A stretch of 64,000 nucleotides of DNA from Symbiodinium natans (GCA_905221605.1 CAJNDS010001090.1:5001-69000); one strand, 5' to 3'. Positions 1-11,528 are shown, counted from the first letter of the stretch. A program made the numbers and translations. The notes: generated from the sequence alone by a model not told the origin.

Positions 1-95
1 GCATCATCGTGCCGCTCGATGGGCGGAACTGGAATGGAGTGTCAACGGCCTCACGCAGCGATGAAAGACCTTGAGAGACCTCAACGGCATGGTCA
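1..95 (-). CDS. Candidate exon, cut by window edge
   Basis: The minus strand is open and protein-like through this non-repeat island, reading HAVEVSQGLSSLREAVDTPF and on. The island ends where CCCTAAA-type repeat begins. I do not recognise the protein. The strand was chosen because neighbouring islands also read best on minus. Confidence 0.5.
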
Positions 96-132
96 CCTTC
101 AACCTCAAAACTTCCACCCTCAAACCTGAAAC

Positions 133-222
133 TAGGGATATTCCGCCTTAATCTAGCAGTCCTTAATTGGGATTCTAGTAAGAGGTACAAAAATGGACTG
201 CTGGTATCAGGGTGAACATCCC
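133..222. mobile_element. Palindromic MITE-like element (GGGATGTTCC family)
   Basis: Ends are imperfect inverted repeats (GGGATATTCCGCCTTA and GGTGAACATCCC). It is related to copies near 8765, 41781 and 53060. The 10-mer AACCTGAAAC lies at 123-132 and again at 223-232, resembling a target duplication. Confidence 0.6.
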
Positions 223-911
223 AACCTGAAACCCTAAAACGTGAACACCCAAAGCCCTCAACCCCAGAAAGCCACGCCTGGAACCCCGAACCATGAACCC
301 TGAACCCTAGTCCAAACCACCCTAAACCCTAAACCCTAAACCCTAAACCCCCTAAACCCTAAACCCCAAACCCTGAACCCATTCCTGAAGCTCGCAGGCC
401 AAATCCCCCCTCCCCCCCCCCCCTAAGCTGCAACAAGCGGCGGTGCGCTGCTTGGGTTAGAAACTAGGGTGCCACACGTTCAAGAGGGTCCACGGGCCGT
501 GAAAACCATCAAGCAGAAACCAAAAAGACCAGACTGAAAAAGCGCTGCTTCATCGACTCATGGCTGCAGAACCTCCTAAATCCCGAACCCTATAGCCCCT
601 AAGCCCTTAAACCCCTAGACCCCTAAACTTCTAGACCCCTAAATGCCTAGCCTCCTAGAGCCCGGGACGCCTAGACCCCTAGACCCCGAAACCCCTAGAC
701 CCCTAAACTGCTAAACCCGAAGACCCCTAGACCCTTAAACCCATCAACCCCTGGACCCCTAGACGCCTTAACCCCTAAACCCTGAACCCTAAACCCCGAA
801 ACCCCTGAACCCGAAACCCTACATACCCAATCCTGCGGTTTAGTTCCAAGGCTGGGGCCTCTTGTGGCTGGCCTCGGAAGGACACTCCAAAGGTTTTCCC
901 AGAATACCCGA
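223..911. repeat. Degenerate CCCTAAA-type repeat
   Basis: Runs of CCCTAAA and drifted heptamers and octamers such as CCCCTAGA and ACCCCTAA, with a C-run near 413. I see no convincing exon, although 430-600 is non-repetitive. Confidence 0.7.
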
Positions 912-916
912 AACCG

Positions 917-1015
<99 letters not shown>

Positions 1016-1065
1016 GTAGTAGTTAGTAGTAGTAGTTAGTAGTAGTAGTAGTCGTTAGTAGTAGT

Positions 1066-1158
<93 letters not shown>

Positions 1159-1378
1159 TGGTAGTGGTAGTGGTAGTGGTAGTGGTAGTGGTAGTGGTAG
1201 TGACAGTGGCAGTGGTAGTGGTAGTGACAGTGGCAGTGGTACTGGTACTGGTACTGGTACTGGTAGTGGTAGTGGTGGTAGTGGTGGTAGTGGTAGCAGT
1301 GGTAGCAGTAGTAGCAGTAGTAGCAGTAGTAGCAGTAGTAGCAGTAGTAGCAGTAGTAGCAGTAGTAGCAGTAGTAGC

Positions 1379-1456
<78 letters not shown>
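912..1456. repeat. Trinucleotide microsatellite (AGT/GTA)n with GGT, GAC and AGC variants
   Basis: About 540 bp of triplet repeat, with hexamer sub-blocks such as GGTAGT, GGTACT and AGCAGT. Long poly-Leu, poly-Tyr and poly-Val frames here are products of the repeat and not genes. Confidence 0.95.
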
Positions 1457-2370
1457 CGGCTGCTTGTTGCTTCAGCAGTGAAAAATTGGACATTGGAGTC
1501 CACACGCCAACAAAGTAGGCTTAAACCTTAGATCCAAGCGGAGCGGAGGCTACACCCCCCTTCCCCCCAAAGGCAGGAACAGCGGCTTGAAAAGGAAATG
1601 CTGGTCCAGGAGAGACTTTTCCTGCGCCTAAGCTAAACCGGTTCTTCTAGTTAACCCTTAGACCCGAAACCCTAAATCCCACCTGTAACCCAGTTGCAAC
1701 TATCTACCCATGAGGCTTTTTCACGTGGGCTTTGCCAATCTTGCCCCTAGACCCGAAAGCTCCGAAGAAATTACCCTAAACCCGAACCCCTTAACCCTAA
1801 ACCCTAAACCCTGAACCCTTAAGCCTAAACCCTAATCCCTTTAACCATAAACCCTCTTGGGGCCCTGGCCGGCTTCTCCCTGCATCTGCTCCTGTCGTGC
1901 ACGCACATAAACCCTAAACCCTAAACCCGAAATCCCTAAAACCCTAAAACCCAAAAACCCTGAAGCCCTAAAACCCTAAAACCCTAAACCCCTAAAACCC
2001 TAAAACCCCCAAACCGCAAAGCCCAAAACCCTAAACGCGATTTTGAGAACGGCCCTGGAGCCCTGAACCTTTGGGGTTTGGGGTCCCGATGTTTCAGGGT
2101 TCCCCCTAGAGGGTTTTAGGGCTTAGGGTTTAAGGTTTAGGGTTTGGGGGGTAAGCCCCATACATTTTACAGCCTCTAGTTGTCAAACATGCTTCTTTGC
2201 ACTTTGGGCTCCCATGATCTAAGGATGACACTTTGGACCTCTAAGGTTGTACCCTTGGGTGTTGGGGATCAATGTTAAAGGTCCTTAAGGTTCAAAAAAG
2301 GGCCATCTTAGGAGCATATTAAGGGGAACCTTTAGGGGTACGAGTCTTAATCCCTTGACATGAAAAAATG
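1457..2370. repeat. CCCTAAA-type and degenerate repeat, no gene seen
   Basis: Scattered CCCTAAA, CCCTAAAA and reverse-orientation TTTAGGG stretches with unique spacer (2160-2360) in which I see no convincing exon. Confidence 0.6.
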
Positions 2371-2456
2371 ATCAGTCAGGTCCGCAGCAGACAGCTGCGT
2401 GTTCTTGCCCCGTGCGGTTGCTGAGAGTAGGGCCACAAGAAGCATGCACAGACTGA
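2371..2456 (-). CDS. Candidate exon with signal-peptide-like start
   Basis: The minus frame reads MLLVALLSATARG then KNTQLSAADLTD, with ATG at 2445. A short hydrophobic stretch followed by small residues resembles a secretory signal, so this could be a first coding exon. No homology recognised. Confidence 0.45.
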
Positions 2457-2666
2457 CTAACTGTCCCTAAACCCAAAGCCCCTAAACCCTAAACCCTAAA
2501 CCTCAAACCCTGAAACCCCCCAAAACACCTCGGAAAACATCAAACACCCCAACATCCTAAAACGCAGTAATACCAAAATCCTCAACCACTCAGTCCCCAA
2601 AGCCCGAACAAAAACTCAACAGTTTGAAAACATTAAAGTCTTAAGGCCGACACAAGCCCAAATCGG

Positions 2667-2940
2667 ATTGGGGTTAGGGTTTAGGGTTTAGGGTTTAGGG
2701 TTTAGGGTTTAGGGTTTAGGGTTTAGGGTTTAGGGTTTAGGGTTGAGGGTTTAGGGTTGAGGGTTTTAAACCCCTAAGCCCATCGAAGCCCCAGGTAAGA
2801 AGCTCAGAGACTCCGGGCCGGCAACCCGAACTCACAAGTCCAGGGTTTAGGGTTTAGGGTTTAGGGTTTAGGGTTTAGGGTTTAGGGTTTAGGGTTTAGG
2901 GTTTAGGGTTTAGGGTTTAGGGTTTAGGGCGTAGGGTTTA
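2667..2940. repeat. Two (TTTAGGG)n arrays
   Basis: Near-perfect TTTAGGG heptamers at about 2670-2765 and 2842-2935, separated by a spacer of roughly 75 bp. Confidence 0.95.
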
Positions 2941-2979
2941 GCGGGTGTTTAGGGTTTAGAGTTGTTTAGGGATTGGGGT

Positions 2980-3810
2980 TTGCCACGGAGCGTTCAGGTG
3001 GAAAGCTTCCTTTTGGTTTATGGCTTCTGTAACCGGTAGATATGAGAGGGCACGAACTGATGGACACAGAAGAAGCACCTGCCCTAAACCCCAGGCCCTC
3101 GGACCCCTTCCGGGTGTAGGGTTTAGGGTTTAGGGTTTAATTTAGGGTTTAGGGTTTAGGGTTTCGAGTGAAGCTTTCCGAAACTTCGAACACTGGGGCT
3201 GGTCCTCTGCCAGAGCGGCCTGCTGGATGGCATGCACGATGGCCTGGGTGTGTCAGGGACTCGGCTTTGGAGAGTTTAGGGTTTAGGGTTTAGGGTTTAG
3301 GGTTTAGAGAGTTGAGGGCTAACGTCCCTACCCACAAACCCGTAGCCCTACAACCTTACACCCGAACCTAGTTGCTGAGTACCCGGGGCCAAAAAAGGTT
3401 AACCTTTCAATTATAGTAGGATTACATATATATATATATATATTTATTTAAAAAGGTTAAGGGTTAGATGTTCGGCTACTAAGCTAAGAAGGCAAACGCA
3501 ACGCATGCTTCAGGGGTGTGAAAGCTCGGAGGGCTTCTGGGCTTGCAGGTTGTTTTAGGGAGAGGGCTTATGGGATTTCAAGGGCTTTCAATGAAAGGCT
3601 TTAGGTTCAGGATTTAATGGGTTTTTTCAGGAAACATGCAAGACCACATACCACTATGAGTCGATGCTTATAAACGTAAAGCCTATGTAGAACCCTACCC
3701 TAAACCCTGAACTCTAAACCCTAAACCCTAAACAAAAACCGTAAACCCTAAACACAAAAGGCAGCTCGTTTTGAGGTCGAGGTCCAATTTCTTTTCAAGA
3801 GCCAGGACGG
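2980..3810 (-). CDS. Three candidate exons in repeat-filled introns
   Basis: Exon-like islands at about 2980-3079 (VRALSYLPVTEAINQKEAFH), 3164-3243 (AIVHAIQQAALAEDQPQ, preceded by an ACACACCCAG acceptor) and 3752-3810 (VLALEKKLDLDLKTS). Between them are TTTAGGG blocks and a (TA)n run near 3425. Protein not recognised; whether the three belong to one gene is inference. Confidence 0.5.
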
Positions 3811-4029
3811 TTAAAGGTTTTAGGGTTCTAGGTTTTAGGGTTTCGCCCCCCCCCCCCCCCCCCCCCGTCCCAATCTTTATGAACCCCCTAAGACCACAAC
3901 AAAAACGCGAAGGCCCTTGACCCTTCGACCAATAAGACCCATGAAAAGGGTCCTAGCCCTAAACCCTAAACCCTAAACCCTAAACCCTAAACCCTAAACC
4001 CTAAACCCTAAACCCTAAACCCTAAACCT

Positions 4030-4927
4030 TTGAAGAAGTGCTCCACTCTGAGCTGACGACTGCTTGCGCCCCGATGACCGTCGAGCTCTCAGAGGCCTTC
4101 GGCGTTGGGGTTTAGGGTTTAGGGTTTGGGGTTTAGGGTTTAGGGGTTTAGGGCTTAGGGTTTGGGGTTTAGGGTTTAGGGTTTACCCTAAACCCTAAAC
4201 CCCAAACCCCAAACCCTAAACCCTAAACGACGGGCTTAGGACACCATTTAGGGGTATGTGCGAGTTTGGGAACGACGCAGGGTTTCGAGGTGCACGTGCT
4301 GGGGCGGGTCGAGGACGGATGTTGTTGGGGGCAGAAACCCAAAACCCTAAACCCTAAACCGTAAACCCTAAACCGTAAACCCTAAACCGTAAACCGTAAA
4401 CCCTAAAACGTAAACCCTAAACCCTAAACCCAAAACCCAAAACCCCCTCGAGCACCACAAGCTTGAAGCACAGCAAGCGTTGCTTTATTGACCAGCTCTT
4501 GGAGTCTGGGGTTTAGGGTTTAGGGTTTAGGGTTTAGGCTGCGGATATTGCGGAGGGGCTAGCATGACAGGCCAGAATTGATTCGGAGCTTGGATCCATG
4601 ATCAATGCTGCTTGAGTGCATCGTGCCTACACGTGAACTACTAATTACTAATTGCTTCAGAACCCCAGAAGCCCGAAAAATAAAGCAACTCTTCCTTATT
4701 ACGGGCAATATAGGGAGTACTCTTTTTCTGTCTTCTGGGGGTTCTTGAGCAACCCTAAACCCTAAACCCTAAACCCTAAACCCTAAACCCTAAACCCTAC
4801 TATTTGGGGGTTCTTGAGCAAATAGTTCTTAAGTGTCACTCTGCCTGCGCACGTCTCTCACAGACATCGCAGCATCGGAAAACCCTGGAGCCCGAAGCCA
4901 TGAAGCTTCTGCAAGGGCCACAACTTG
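4030..4927 (-). CDS. Candidate exons (4030-4105, 4447-4508, 4552-4610, 4835-4927)
   Basis: Minus-strand frames read ASESSTVIGAQAVVSSEW, RLQELVNKATLAVLQACGAR, MHSSSIDHGSKLRINSG and VVALAEASWLRAPGFSDAAM. The first island is also open on plus (FEEVLHSELTTACAPM), so its strand is less sure. Each is bounded by telomere-type arrays or palindromic elements. Confidence 0.5.
4640..4757. mobile_element. Palindromic element (CTACTAATTGCTT family)
   Basis: Left end resembles ACTAATTGCTTCAGAACCCC and right end GGGGGTTCTTGAGCAA, an inverted pair. A related copy is at 44128-44233; a second right-hand half occurs at 4803-4825 beside a CCCTAAA array. Confidence 0.55.
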
Positions 4928-5200
4928 GGGTTTAGGGTTTAGGGTTTAGGGTTTAGGGTTTAGGGTTTAGGGTTTAGGGTTTAGGATGATAATAAGACCC
5001 CTAATTATAGACCCCCCCCCAAGTAGTAGGTTTAGGGTTTAGAAAATTTGGGGTTTAGGGTTTAGGGTTTAGGGTTTAGGGTTTAGGGTTTAGGATCCCC
5101 CTGAAAACTAAGGACCCCAATAACTAAACCCTAAACCCTAAACCCTAAACCCTAAACCCTAAACCCCAATAAGGTACCCCTAATACCGTAACCCCAACTC

Positions 5201-5770
5201 GGACAAACGATGGGGAGCCCTTCCCTTCGGCATCCCTATCATCCTCATGGAGCCCAACACCACCGGAAGCCAAAGAATGATCCCCGAAACCCTAAACCCT
5301 AAACCCTAAACCCTCAACCCTCAACCCTAAACCACAAACGTTGCACGTAGTTCGGAGTGCAGTGAGCGCATGGGTTGAACAGGTTTAGGGGCTAGCGTCT
5401 TATGAGGCTCTAGGGCACAATTCAGCCACCTTGCTGGACAATTTCCTCGATGCCCCTAAACCCTAAACCCTAAACCCCAAACCCCAAACCCTAAACCCTA
5501 AACCCCAAACCCCAAACCCCAAACCCCAAACCCCAAACCCCAAACCCTAAACCCTAAACCCTAAAAACCCTAAACCCTAAACCCTAAACCCCAAACCCCA
5601 AACCCCAAACCCCAAACCCCAAACCCTAAACCCTAAACCCTAAACCCTAAACCCCAAACCCAAACCCCAAACCCTAAACCCCAAACCCTAAACCCTAAAC
5701 CCTACCCTGAACCGGGGGCCTCTTCGCCTGTAGCCGAGTCAGCTTTGGGCACGGGGAGCTGAAGCACCTA
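5201..5770 (-). CDS. Candidate exons (5201-5284, 5432-5455, 5703-5770)
   Basis: Minus frames: DHSLASGGVGLHEDDRDAEG; a short GIEEIVQQ ending in a CAAG/GTGGCT donor; and VLQLPVPKADSATGEEAPGS after a CCTAG acceptor. No domain recognised. Confidence 0.5.
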
Positions 5771-6167
5771 GGAATCACACGTCACCAGGCAACCCTAAAC
5801 CCTAAACCCTAAACCCTAAACCCTAAACCCTAAACCCTAAACCCTAAACCGTTGTCACACAGCTAAACCCTAAACCCTAAACCGTTGTCTCAGAGCTTCT
5901 GGACTTCTTACCTTCTTCCCGCAACTACGAACTACGAACCCAGGGCCTTGCCATACAAGCGATTCCGGCTGCCACGCCCTAGTTTAGGGTTTAGGGTGGT
6001 TTGCTTCAATTCCACTCCATTAGCAAGAGGATTTGGTGATGGAGGATTAAGTTAAGCATATTGATGTGTTCGAGTTGCCTCTCCTATCGCCGTCCCCTAG
6101 GCAAAAGGGTACCTTTTCTTGCTTAAAGGGTAAACCCTAAACCCAAAACCCCCAAACCTCTAAAAAC

Positions 6168-6950
6168 GGGAAGGTGGTCATCTGTCGGGGCCAAAGTCTC
6201 TGACAGCAACATGCGAAGCTGCGGGGACCAAAGCTCTTCGTGACTGCAAAAAAACCCTCTCTGAACCCCTGAGAATCCTGCAGAACCCTGAGCCTTCAGT
6301 CGCTACCTGTAGTTCCCAAACCTTTTTTCGGTATGGATTTTAAACAACTCTAAACACCCTAAACCCTGACTGACACCCTTAAGCCACTTGAGGCACAAGA
6401 TCAGCACACTCCCCCAGCCATGACCTTGCAAGCTCATGCCTAGCCTTATGGTTTATTGGGCTTCAGGGTTTGTCGGGTTTTGGGTTTTGGCTTTAGTAGG
6501 AGAGCTACCACAAACAAGGGAAATCTACCCGGCATACAAGGTACGTTTTGGGCTGATGAACATCACGCGTGCCCTATGAGATTAATGTACAAATATTGAA
6601 GGCTAAACAAAGGGCCCGTATTTCATGAAGCCCGAAGCCCATATCCCAGAACCAACAGGTTTTTCTAGGTAAGGCATGGTCCTACAGGGTTCACCTTCGA
6701 GTAGTCTCCTAAACCCTCAGCTAAACCCAAAACCCTAAATCTTGTTGACCCTGGAATCCTAAATCCTTCATTAGCCGGAAGCCTTAAACCCTAAACCCTA
6801 AACCCTAAACCCTAAACCCTAAACCCTAAACCCTAAACCCTAAACCCTATAGACCCTGAACCAATTCTTGCACCCAGGCATGGTCTCGCCGAGATGCCCG
6901 GTAGGGCACATCACCGAAGGCTGCCGCCAGGACGTTATCGGCCACGACCT
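6168..6950 (-). CDS. Candidate exons (6168-6244, 6876-6950)
   Basis: Minus frames EELWSPQLRMLLSETLAPTD and QVVADNVLAAAFGDVPYRAS look protein-like. Between them is non-repeat sequence and a CCCTAAA array (6784-6848) with no exon that I can see. Confidence 0.5.
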
Positions 6951-7059
6951 GGTTGGTGTTTAGGGTTTAGGGTTTAGGGTTTAGGGTTTAGGGTTTAGGG
7001 TTTAGGGTTTAGGGTTTAGGGTTTAGGGTTTAGGGGTTTCGGGTTTAGGGTTTACTCTT

Positions 7060-7260
7060 TTTTTCATGGGTTCCTCTACTACCTCCCTCTATAGGGTTTA
7101 GGGTTTAGGGTTTTAGGGTTTAGGGGTTTAGGGTTTAGGTCTTTTTCATGGGTTCCTCTACTACCTCCCTCTATAGGGTTTAGGGTTTAGGGTTTTAGGG
7201 TTTAGGGGTTTAGGGTTTAGGTTTTTTTCACGGGTTCCTCTACTACCTCCCTCTATAGGG
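7060..7260. repeat. Tandem triplicate of an ~82-bp unit
   Basis: Three copies of a unit that starts TTCATGGGTTCCTCTACTAC and continues into TTTAGGG/TTTTAGGG heptamers. The third copy has one C change (CACGGGTT). Confidence 0.85.
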
Positions 7261-7287
7261 CTTAGGGTTTGGGGTTTGGGGTTTGGG

Positions 7288-7414
7288 GGTACTACCCCTC
7301 TCTATACTTTCTCCCCGCTTAATAACCTCAATTGGGCTTAATTCTCCCTGAATAGCCTTAATGATGGGGGAACCTAGGGTGGGGTAGAAAAGAGAGGGGT
7401 AGTAGGGGAACCCA
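7288..7414. mobile_element. Palindromic element (ACTACCCCTCTCTA family)
   Basis: Left end GTACTACCCCTCTCTATA pairs with the right end AGAGAGGGGTAGTAGGGG. Half-copies occur in the adjacent 82-bp repeat and near 44590-44810. Confidence 0.6.
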
Positions 7415-7499
7415 TGAAGGTTTAGGGTTTGGTGTCTGTGGGTTTTGGGTTTGGGGCTTGAACCTGAATTCTAATAGCTCTTGAAGCTGGATTTGAAAA

Positions 7500-7737
7500 G
7501 TACTGTTCCAAGTGAGCGCGGTCGAAACTCTTTGGAGGTTCAGGGGGCACCTGGCATCGTGATCCCCTAAACCCTAAACCCTAAACCCTAAACCCTAAAC
7601 CCTAAACCCTAAACCCTAAACCCTAAAACCTAAACCCTAAACCCTAAACCCCAAACCCTAAACCTGGGGCCACTACGGCTTCCGTGCCAAAGGTGGCGGA
7701 GAAGTCGGACTCTCCCACGCTCTGCTGGTAGTCCTGT
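7500..7737 (-). CDS. Two candidate exons (7500-7550, 7666-7737)
   Basis: The first reads VPPEPPKSFDRAHLEQ after a GCCAG acceptor. The second reads AQDYQQSVGESDFSATFGTE. They are separated by a CCCTAAA array at 7564-7665, which would then be intronic. Protein unknown. Confidence 0.55.
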
Positions 7738-8542
7738 GCTTGCGAAACCGTCAACCGTCAACCTAAACCCTAACCCCTAACCCCTAAACCCTAAACCCTA
7801 AACCCTAAACCCTAAACCCTGAGCCCTATATACCTAACCCACACAGCTTGTTGGCGTCATAGGGGTGCGGATTGCAAAGTTTAGGGCTTCACATTGACTC
7901 AGGTAGGGCTCAGGGTTTAGGATTTAACGCTAGTACTCAGGGTTTCTTAACCTGCAGCCTCAAAATCTCCTAAGCCCGAACCCAACAACCCTAAAACCCT
8001 AAAAGCCCTAAAGCCCTAAACCTGAAAGCCCTAAGACCCTTATGGTTCATGTAGGGTTTGGAGTTTAGGGCTTAGGGTCTGAGGCGTAGGCTCAGAAGGG
8101 GCACACGGGCACACTGAGTAATTTGCAACCGCCTCATTCCCTTCCGAGAAGTAGACTACGAGCCGTCAGGCTTCCGTTTCTGCCCAGAGACCGCAGCCCT
8201 TGGCTTTCCGAGCCTTCCAAACGGAGCCCATAAATGAGTTCCTGAAATTCTAAACCCAAAAAGGTCTCGCAGTTCCCCGCCCTCAACCCCCAAATCCCAA
8301 AAGCTCAGACCCTTATACTCTGAAATCCTCAAAGCCAAACCCCCAGATCGCAAACCCCAAAACCTCAGCTAGAATCCATACAGCGCCAAAGCCCTGATGC
8401 CTGTATCCTCGAACCTGAAAACCCTGAATGTGCCAAGCCTGAAGCCCCAAAGCCGCAAACGCCAAAACCTAGCCCCAAACCCCAAACTCTAAACACCCCC
8501 AACTCTAACCCCCCTAAAGCCCTCCGCCCCCCCCCCCCCCCC
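7738..8542. repeat. CCCTAAA-type repeat and degenerate derivatives
   Basis: CCCTAAA run at 7765-7830, then drifting AACCCCAAA-type sequence and a C-run at 8528-8544. I see no exon I would defend. Confidence 0.6.
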
Positions 8543-8605
8543 CTGCATAGCCCAGAGCTCTAAGGCCAGCTCGGAAGACTCGCCGGTCCCTGGTCTGGCA
8601 ACCTC
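8543..8605 (-). CDS. Candidate exon
   Basis: The minus strand reads EVARPGTGESSELALELWAM directly after a TTGCAAACAG acceptor. Unknown protein. Confidence 0.5.
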
Positions 8606-8764
8606 CTGTTTGCAAAGGAGTCGACCCCTCAAGGATGTGCTTTTTAAAAGGGTCCCCAAGCCCCAAACCCTAAACCCTAAACCCTAAACCCTAAATCCTA
8701 AGGGCCTTAGGGGTCCGAGAGAGGCTGCGGCGAGGCTTAGGATTTTCGAATCTAGAGTTCTAGG

Positions 8765-8881
8765 TTGGGATGTTCCCCCTTGTACGAACAGTCCTTAATA
8801 AGGACGAAAATGCCCCCTACAATATCCTCTCCCTAAACCCTAATCCCTACTAAGGACTGCTAGTATGAGGAGGAATCCCAA
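8765..8881. mobile_element. MITE-like element (GGGATGTTCC family)
   Basis: Starts TTGGGATGTTCCCCCTTGTA and ends in GAGGAGGAATCCCAA. Internal sequence is palindromic (AGTCCTTAATAAGG / CTACTAAGGACTG). A short CCCTAAACCCTAA motif lies inside it. Confidence 0.7.
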
Positions 8882-9105
8882 GTTGTAGGGGTCTCAGAGA
8901 GCCGCCAACCCCCCCCCCCCCCCTCCCCCCCCGTGCTTGAAAATAGAGGAATCTGCTCTAGGGCATTAGGGACCCTCAACCCTAAACCCTAAACCCTGAA
9001 CCCTGAACCCTGAACCTAAACCCTAAACCCTAAACCCTAAACCCTAAACCCTAAACCCCAAACCCTAAACCCTAAACCCCTAAACCCCAATTCGGAATTG
9101 TTACA

Positions 9106-9220
9106 TGCTAGGCGCCACCCCAAAGATCGCCTCCAGCTCTTCCGGCTCGGGGAAGAGGGGTGTGAGCCACGTGCCCACGGAGGGGAGCAGCTCGAATGGC
9201 GGCTCGCCAGCCTCGCAGCT
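9106..9220 (-). CDS. Candidate exon
   Basis: A strong minus frame, EAGEPPFELLPSVGTWLTPL then FPEPEELEAIFGVA, with GC-rich third positions. It is flanked by CCCTAAA on one side and TTTAGGG on the other. No family recognised. Confidence 0.6.
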
Positions 9221-9473
9221 TCTTTTCTGTGAGTTTAGGGTTTAGGGTTTAGGGTTTAGGGTTGAGGGTGGTATTGCTTTAAGGTTTTCAAGTAAAATTT
9301 GATTTTTGTTCTCGTGCTTTTGGGGCTTCATTCAGGGGCTTTGGTGTGCTTTAGCTGGGGGGGGGGGCTTTAGGGGTTGGCCTCCAATTTCCTAGGTGAA
9401 AAGGATCACAATCGGGAATAAACGGGGTTTCCCATCAGCAACAAACCTGTTTGGGGGTTCCCAGAAGCATCTT

Positions 9474-9512
<39 letters not shown>
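9474..9512. repeat. (TA)n microsatellite
   Basis: About 38 bp of alternating TA. Other (TA)n runs lie near 3425, 11645, 12240-12350, 22640, 55070 and 58100. Confidence 0.95.
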
Positions 9513-9514
<2 letters not shown>

Positions 9515-9916
9515 ATAAGTAAGGGGCACCGGCTATGTTAGGACATGCCTACTCCAATAAGATGATCAAGCACACTGAGTCCCCAAAGGCCTGCAGCCAG
9601 GATCACAAGCAACTGGTAGTGATAAGCAAGCCCGCGCCAGATGGACAGCCTAATTGTGAAGCCTAAGCCCTTAAACCCTAAAACTCTAAAACCCTTAAAC
9701 CCTCAAAACCTGAAACCCTCCTAACCCTGCCCTGGATACAACGAACCCTTCCGGACCCCATGTGAGCCATGTGCCCTTCTGTTGGTTAGGGGATAGGATT
9801 AGGGGGACCCTTGGGGACATAGACCCTCTGAAGAAGGTCCCTGTTTAAGAGAGCCAGAAGAGGGTTAAGAAGGGGTTCCCTTTTAAGGGTCCCCCCATCC
9901 TACCTAAGACGGTTAC

Positions 9917-9997
9917 CTGCTTGCCTCGGATGCGCCATCACCCAGCTCCTCGGCAACAATGCCCGAATCGTCCAAGTCGCCTTCAGCGCCGGCGAGG
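9917..9997 (-). CDS. Candidate acidic exon with GT donor
   Basis: The minus frame AGAEGDLDDSGIVAEELGDG then ASEAS ends exactly at a CAG/GTAACC donor. The acidic composition complements the Lys-rich exons nearby, but belonging to one gene is inference. Confidence 0.6.
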
Positions 9998-10089
9998 GTT
10001 TAGGGTTTAGGGTTTCGGGTTTAGGGTTTAGGGCGCCCTCGTGATCCCTTCCCCTGGTTGGGACCAGAGGGGCCCACCGGCGCAGCAGC

Positions 10090-10629
10090 TCTCCTAACTG
10101 AGATCTGCGCCAGTTTCGCCCTTGTCCTTCTTCTTGTCCTGCCCGCAGCCCGAGCAGACGTGCGCTACATGAGTCCAGACCATTACCGAACATGTCCCCC
10201 TTCAATCCCTTGTATACATGTAGAGGGATTGTATGGAAAGATAATGCAATTAAGCTGCCCAAAATACCATTCCTAAGTCCTAAGCCACTTCAAACTAAAT
10301 AGTCCCCTGTTTCAGATCTTGCCTGCAAGGATTGTGGGGTGTAGATTTGGGCATCAGGCCAGGGTATCTTGAGGCGCCCACGCTTGAAGCCCCAACGAAG
10401 GAAAGCCAGTGTCAGCCTTAGGTAGTTTCGTGGCCGCTTCGTATGGGCCCTTAAAAAGGGGACCCCTTATATACCCCTTATATACCCTATACAACCCAAA
10501 GGCCCATACTTCACAACCCTTCAAAGACCATAGTAAGGGCCCATGAAACTACCCTAAGTGTCAGCAGGAGCTGTGCTTGCTAGGAGGCACGGAGGGAGAG
10601 AGGCAGAGAGCGGGGGGAGAGGGAAGGGA

Positions 10630-10661
<32 letters not shown>

Positions 10662-10948
10662 CGGGATAGGAACATCAAAGAGAAAAGGGGGCCGAAGAAG
10701 GCGAAACCAAATGAGAATAAAGATGGTGGGCTTGCTTGAGCAAAAGTCGGGGTCTGTTGGTCTAGCATTTAGGGTTAGGGCTTGGGGAATCTGACCCTCT
10801 CTGAGAGAAGGCAAGAGCTGCAGAAGACTTTCTTACCCCAAACCCTAAACCCTAAACCCCAAACCCTAAACCCTAAACCCTGAAGCCTAAAGACGAACTC
10901 TGGTGGCCTTCTTCTTCTTGTCCTTCTTCTTTTTGCCCTGCGTGGAGA
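10090..10948 (-). CDS. Two Lys-rich candidate exons (10090-10146, 10895-10948)
   Basis: The first reads DKKKDKGETGADLS after a GCGGGCAG acceptor. The second reads GKKKKDKKKKATRVR after an ACGCAG acceptor. Similar KKKDK-bearing exons recur at 13323-13357 and 13629-13744, suggesting repeated lysine-rich exons in one protein. Function unknown. Confidence 0.55.
10417..10558. mobile_element. TIR element with 7-bp target duplication
   Basis: Ends CTTAGGTAGTTTC and GAAACTACCCTAAG are inverted repeats. TGTCAGC occurs immediately outside both ends (10410-10416 and 10559-10565). No ORF inside; a non-autonomous (MITE-like) element. Confidence 0.8.
10620..10664. repeat. (GA)n microsatellite
   Basis: Purine-rich GA/GGGA tract. 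ORFs across it on either strand are low-complexity artefacts. Confidence 0.85.
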
Positions 10949-10979
10949 CGTTTTTTCATGAGGGTGACATCTAATCCGC

Positions 10980-11470
10980 CTCTCTTTACTTTAGGGTTTA
11001 GGGTTTAGGGTTTGGGGTTTAGGGCTTAGGGCATGTCACGCACATGCCCCCTCCCCCCCCCCCGGCCACCAAGAAGTGAACCACACAGACATACTTGTAT
11101 AATGCAACAACTAATTCAATATGTATTCTAAACAGATAATGCGTATTATACTAACTTTCAAATGTTTAATAGACCATATCAGCAATACCTGCAAGGTCCT
11201 TCCGGGAGATCTTTAAGCACTTGCAAAACGCAGATTTGACTCTGACCGACTAAAGAAAGTCGTCTAGTTCAGGTATACCTGACAGGTGAGAGTACCCTAA
11301 CCCTAAACCCTAAACCCTAAACCCTAAACCCTAAACCCTAGACCCTAAACCCTAACCCCAACCCACAAGATACACCCCCCAAAACCCCATGCTTCTCCCT
11401 GCTGGTCCTCCCATACCGTAAACCCTAAACCCTACACCCTAAACCCTAAACCCCAAACCCTAAACTCTAG
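10980..11470. repeat. Telomere-type blocks and unique AT-rich spacer
   Basis: TTTAGGG block at 10990-11030, a C-run near 11050, unique AT-rich DNA at 11090-11280 with no visible exon, and CCCTAAA at 11290-11370 and 11420-11465. Confidence 0.6.
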
Positions 11471-11473
11471 CCC

Positions 11474-11528
11474 CCCATAGTGAGCTGTGGGAAGATGGGA
11501 AGAAGCCTCGTCGTCCCCGTCTTCATCG
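11474..11528 (-). CDS. Candidate acidic exon
   Basis: The minus frame DEDGDDEASSHLPTAHYGG follows a CCCAG acceptor. Low-complexity acidic segment, no domain. Confidence 0.5.

Larger units (their letters stand above)
3956..7035. repeat. Telomere-type repeat field, both orientations
   Basis: The longest arrays are CCCTAAA at 3956-4028, TTTAGGG at 4924-4984, mixed CCCTAAA/CCCCAAA at 5455-5705, CCCTAAA at 5790-5850 and 6784-6848, and TTTAGGG at 6957-7035. Adjacent arrays often face opposite ways. Unique islands of 50-120 bp lie between them. Confidence 0.9.

Noticed and set aside
1036-1505. Long ORFs of Leu, Tyr or Val on both strands
   Set aside because: Pure translation of the AGT/GTA microsatellite; no non-repeat coding sequence.
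10058-10276. Plus-strand ORF with signal-peptide-like stretch (FALVLLLVLPAARA)
   Set aside because: Overlaps a minus-strand Lys-rich exon with an AG acceptor and has no further support.
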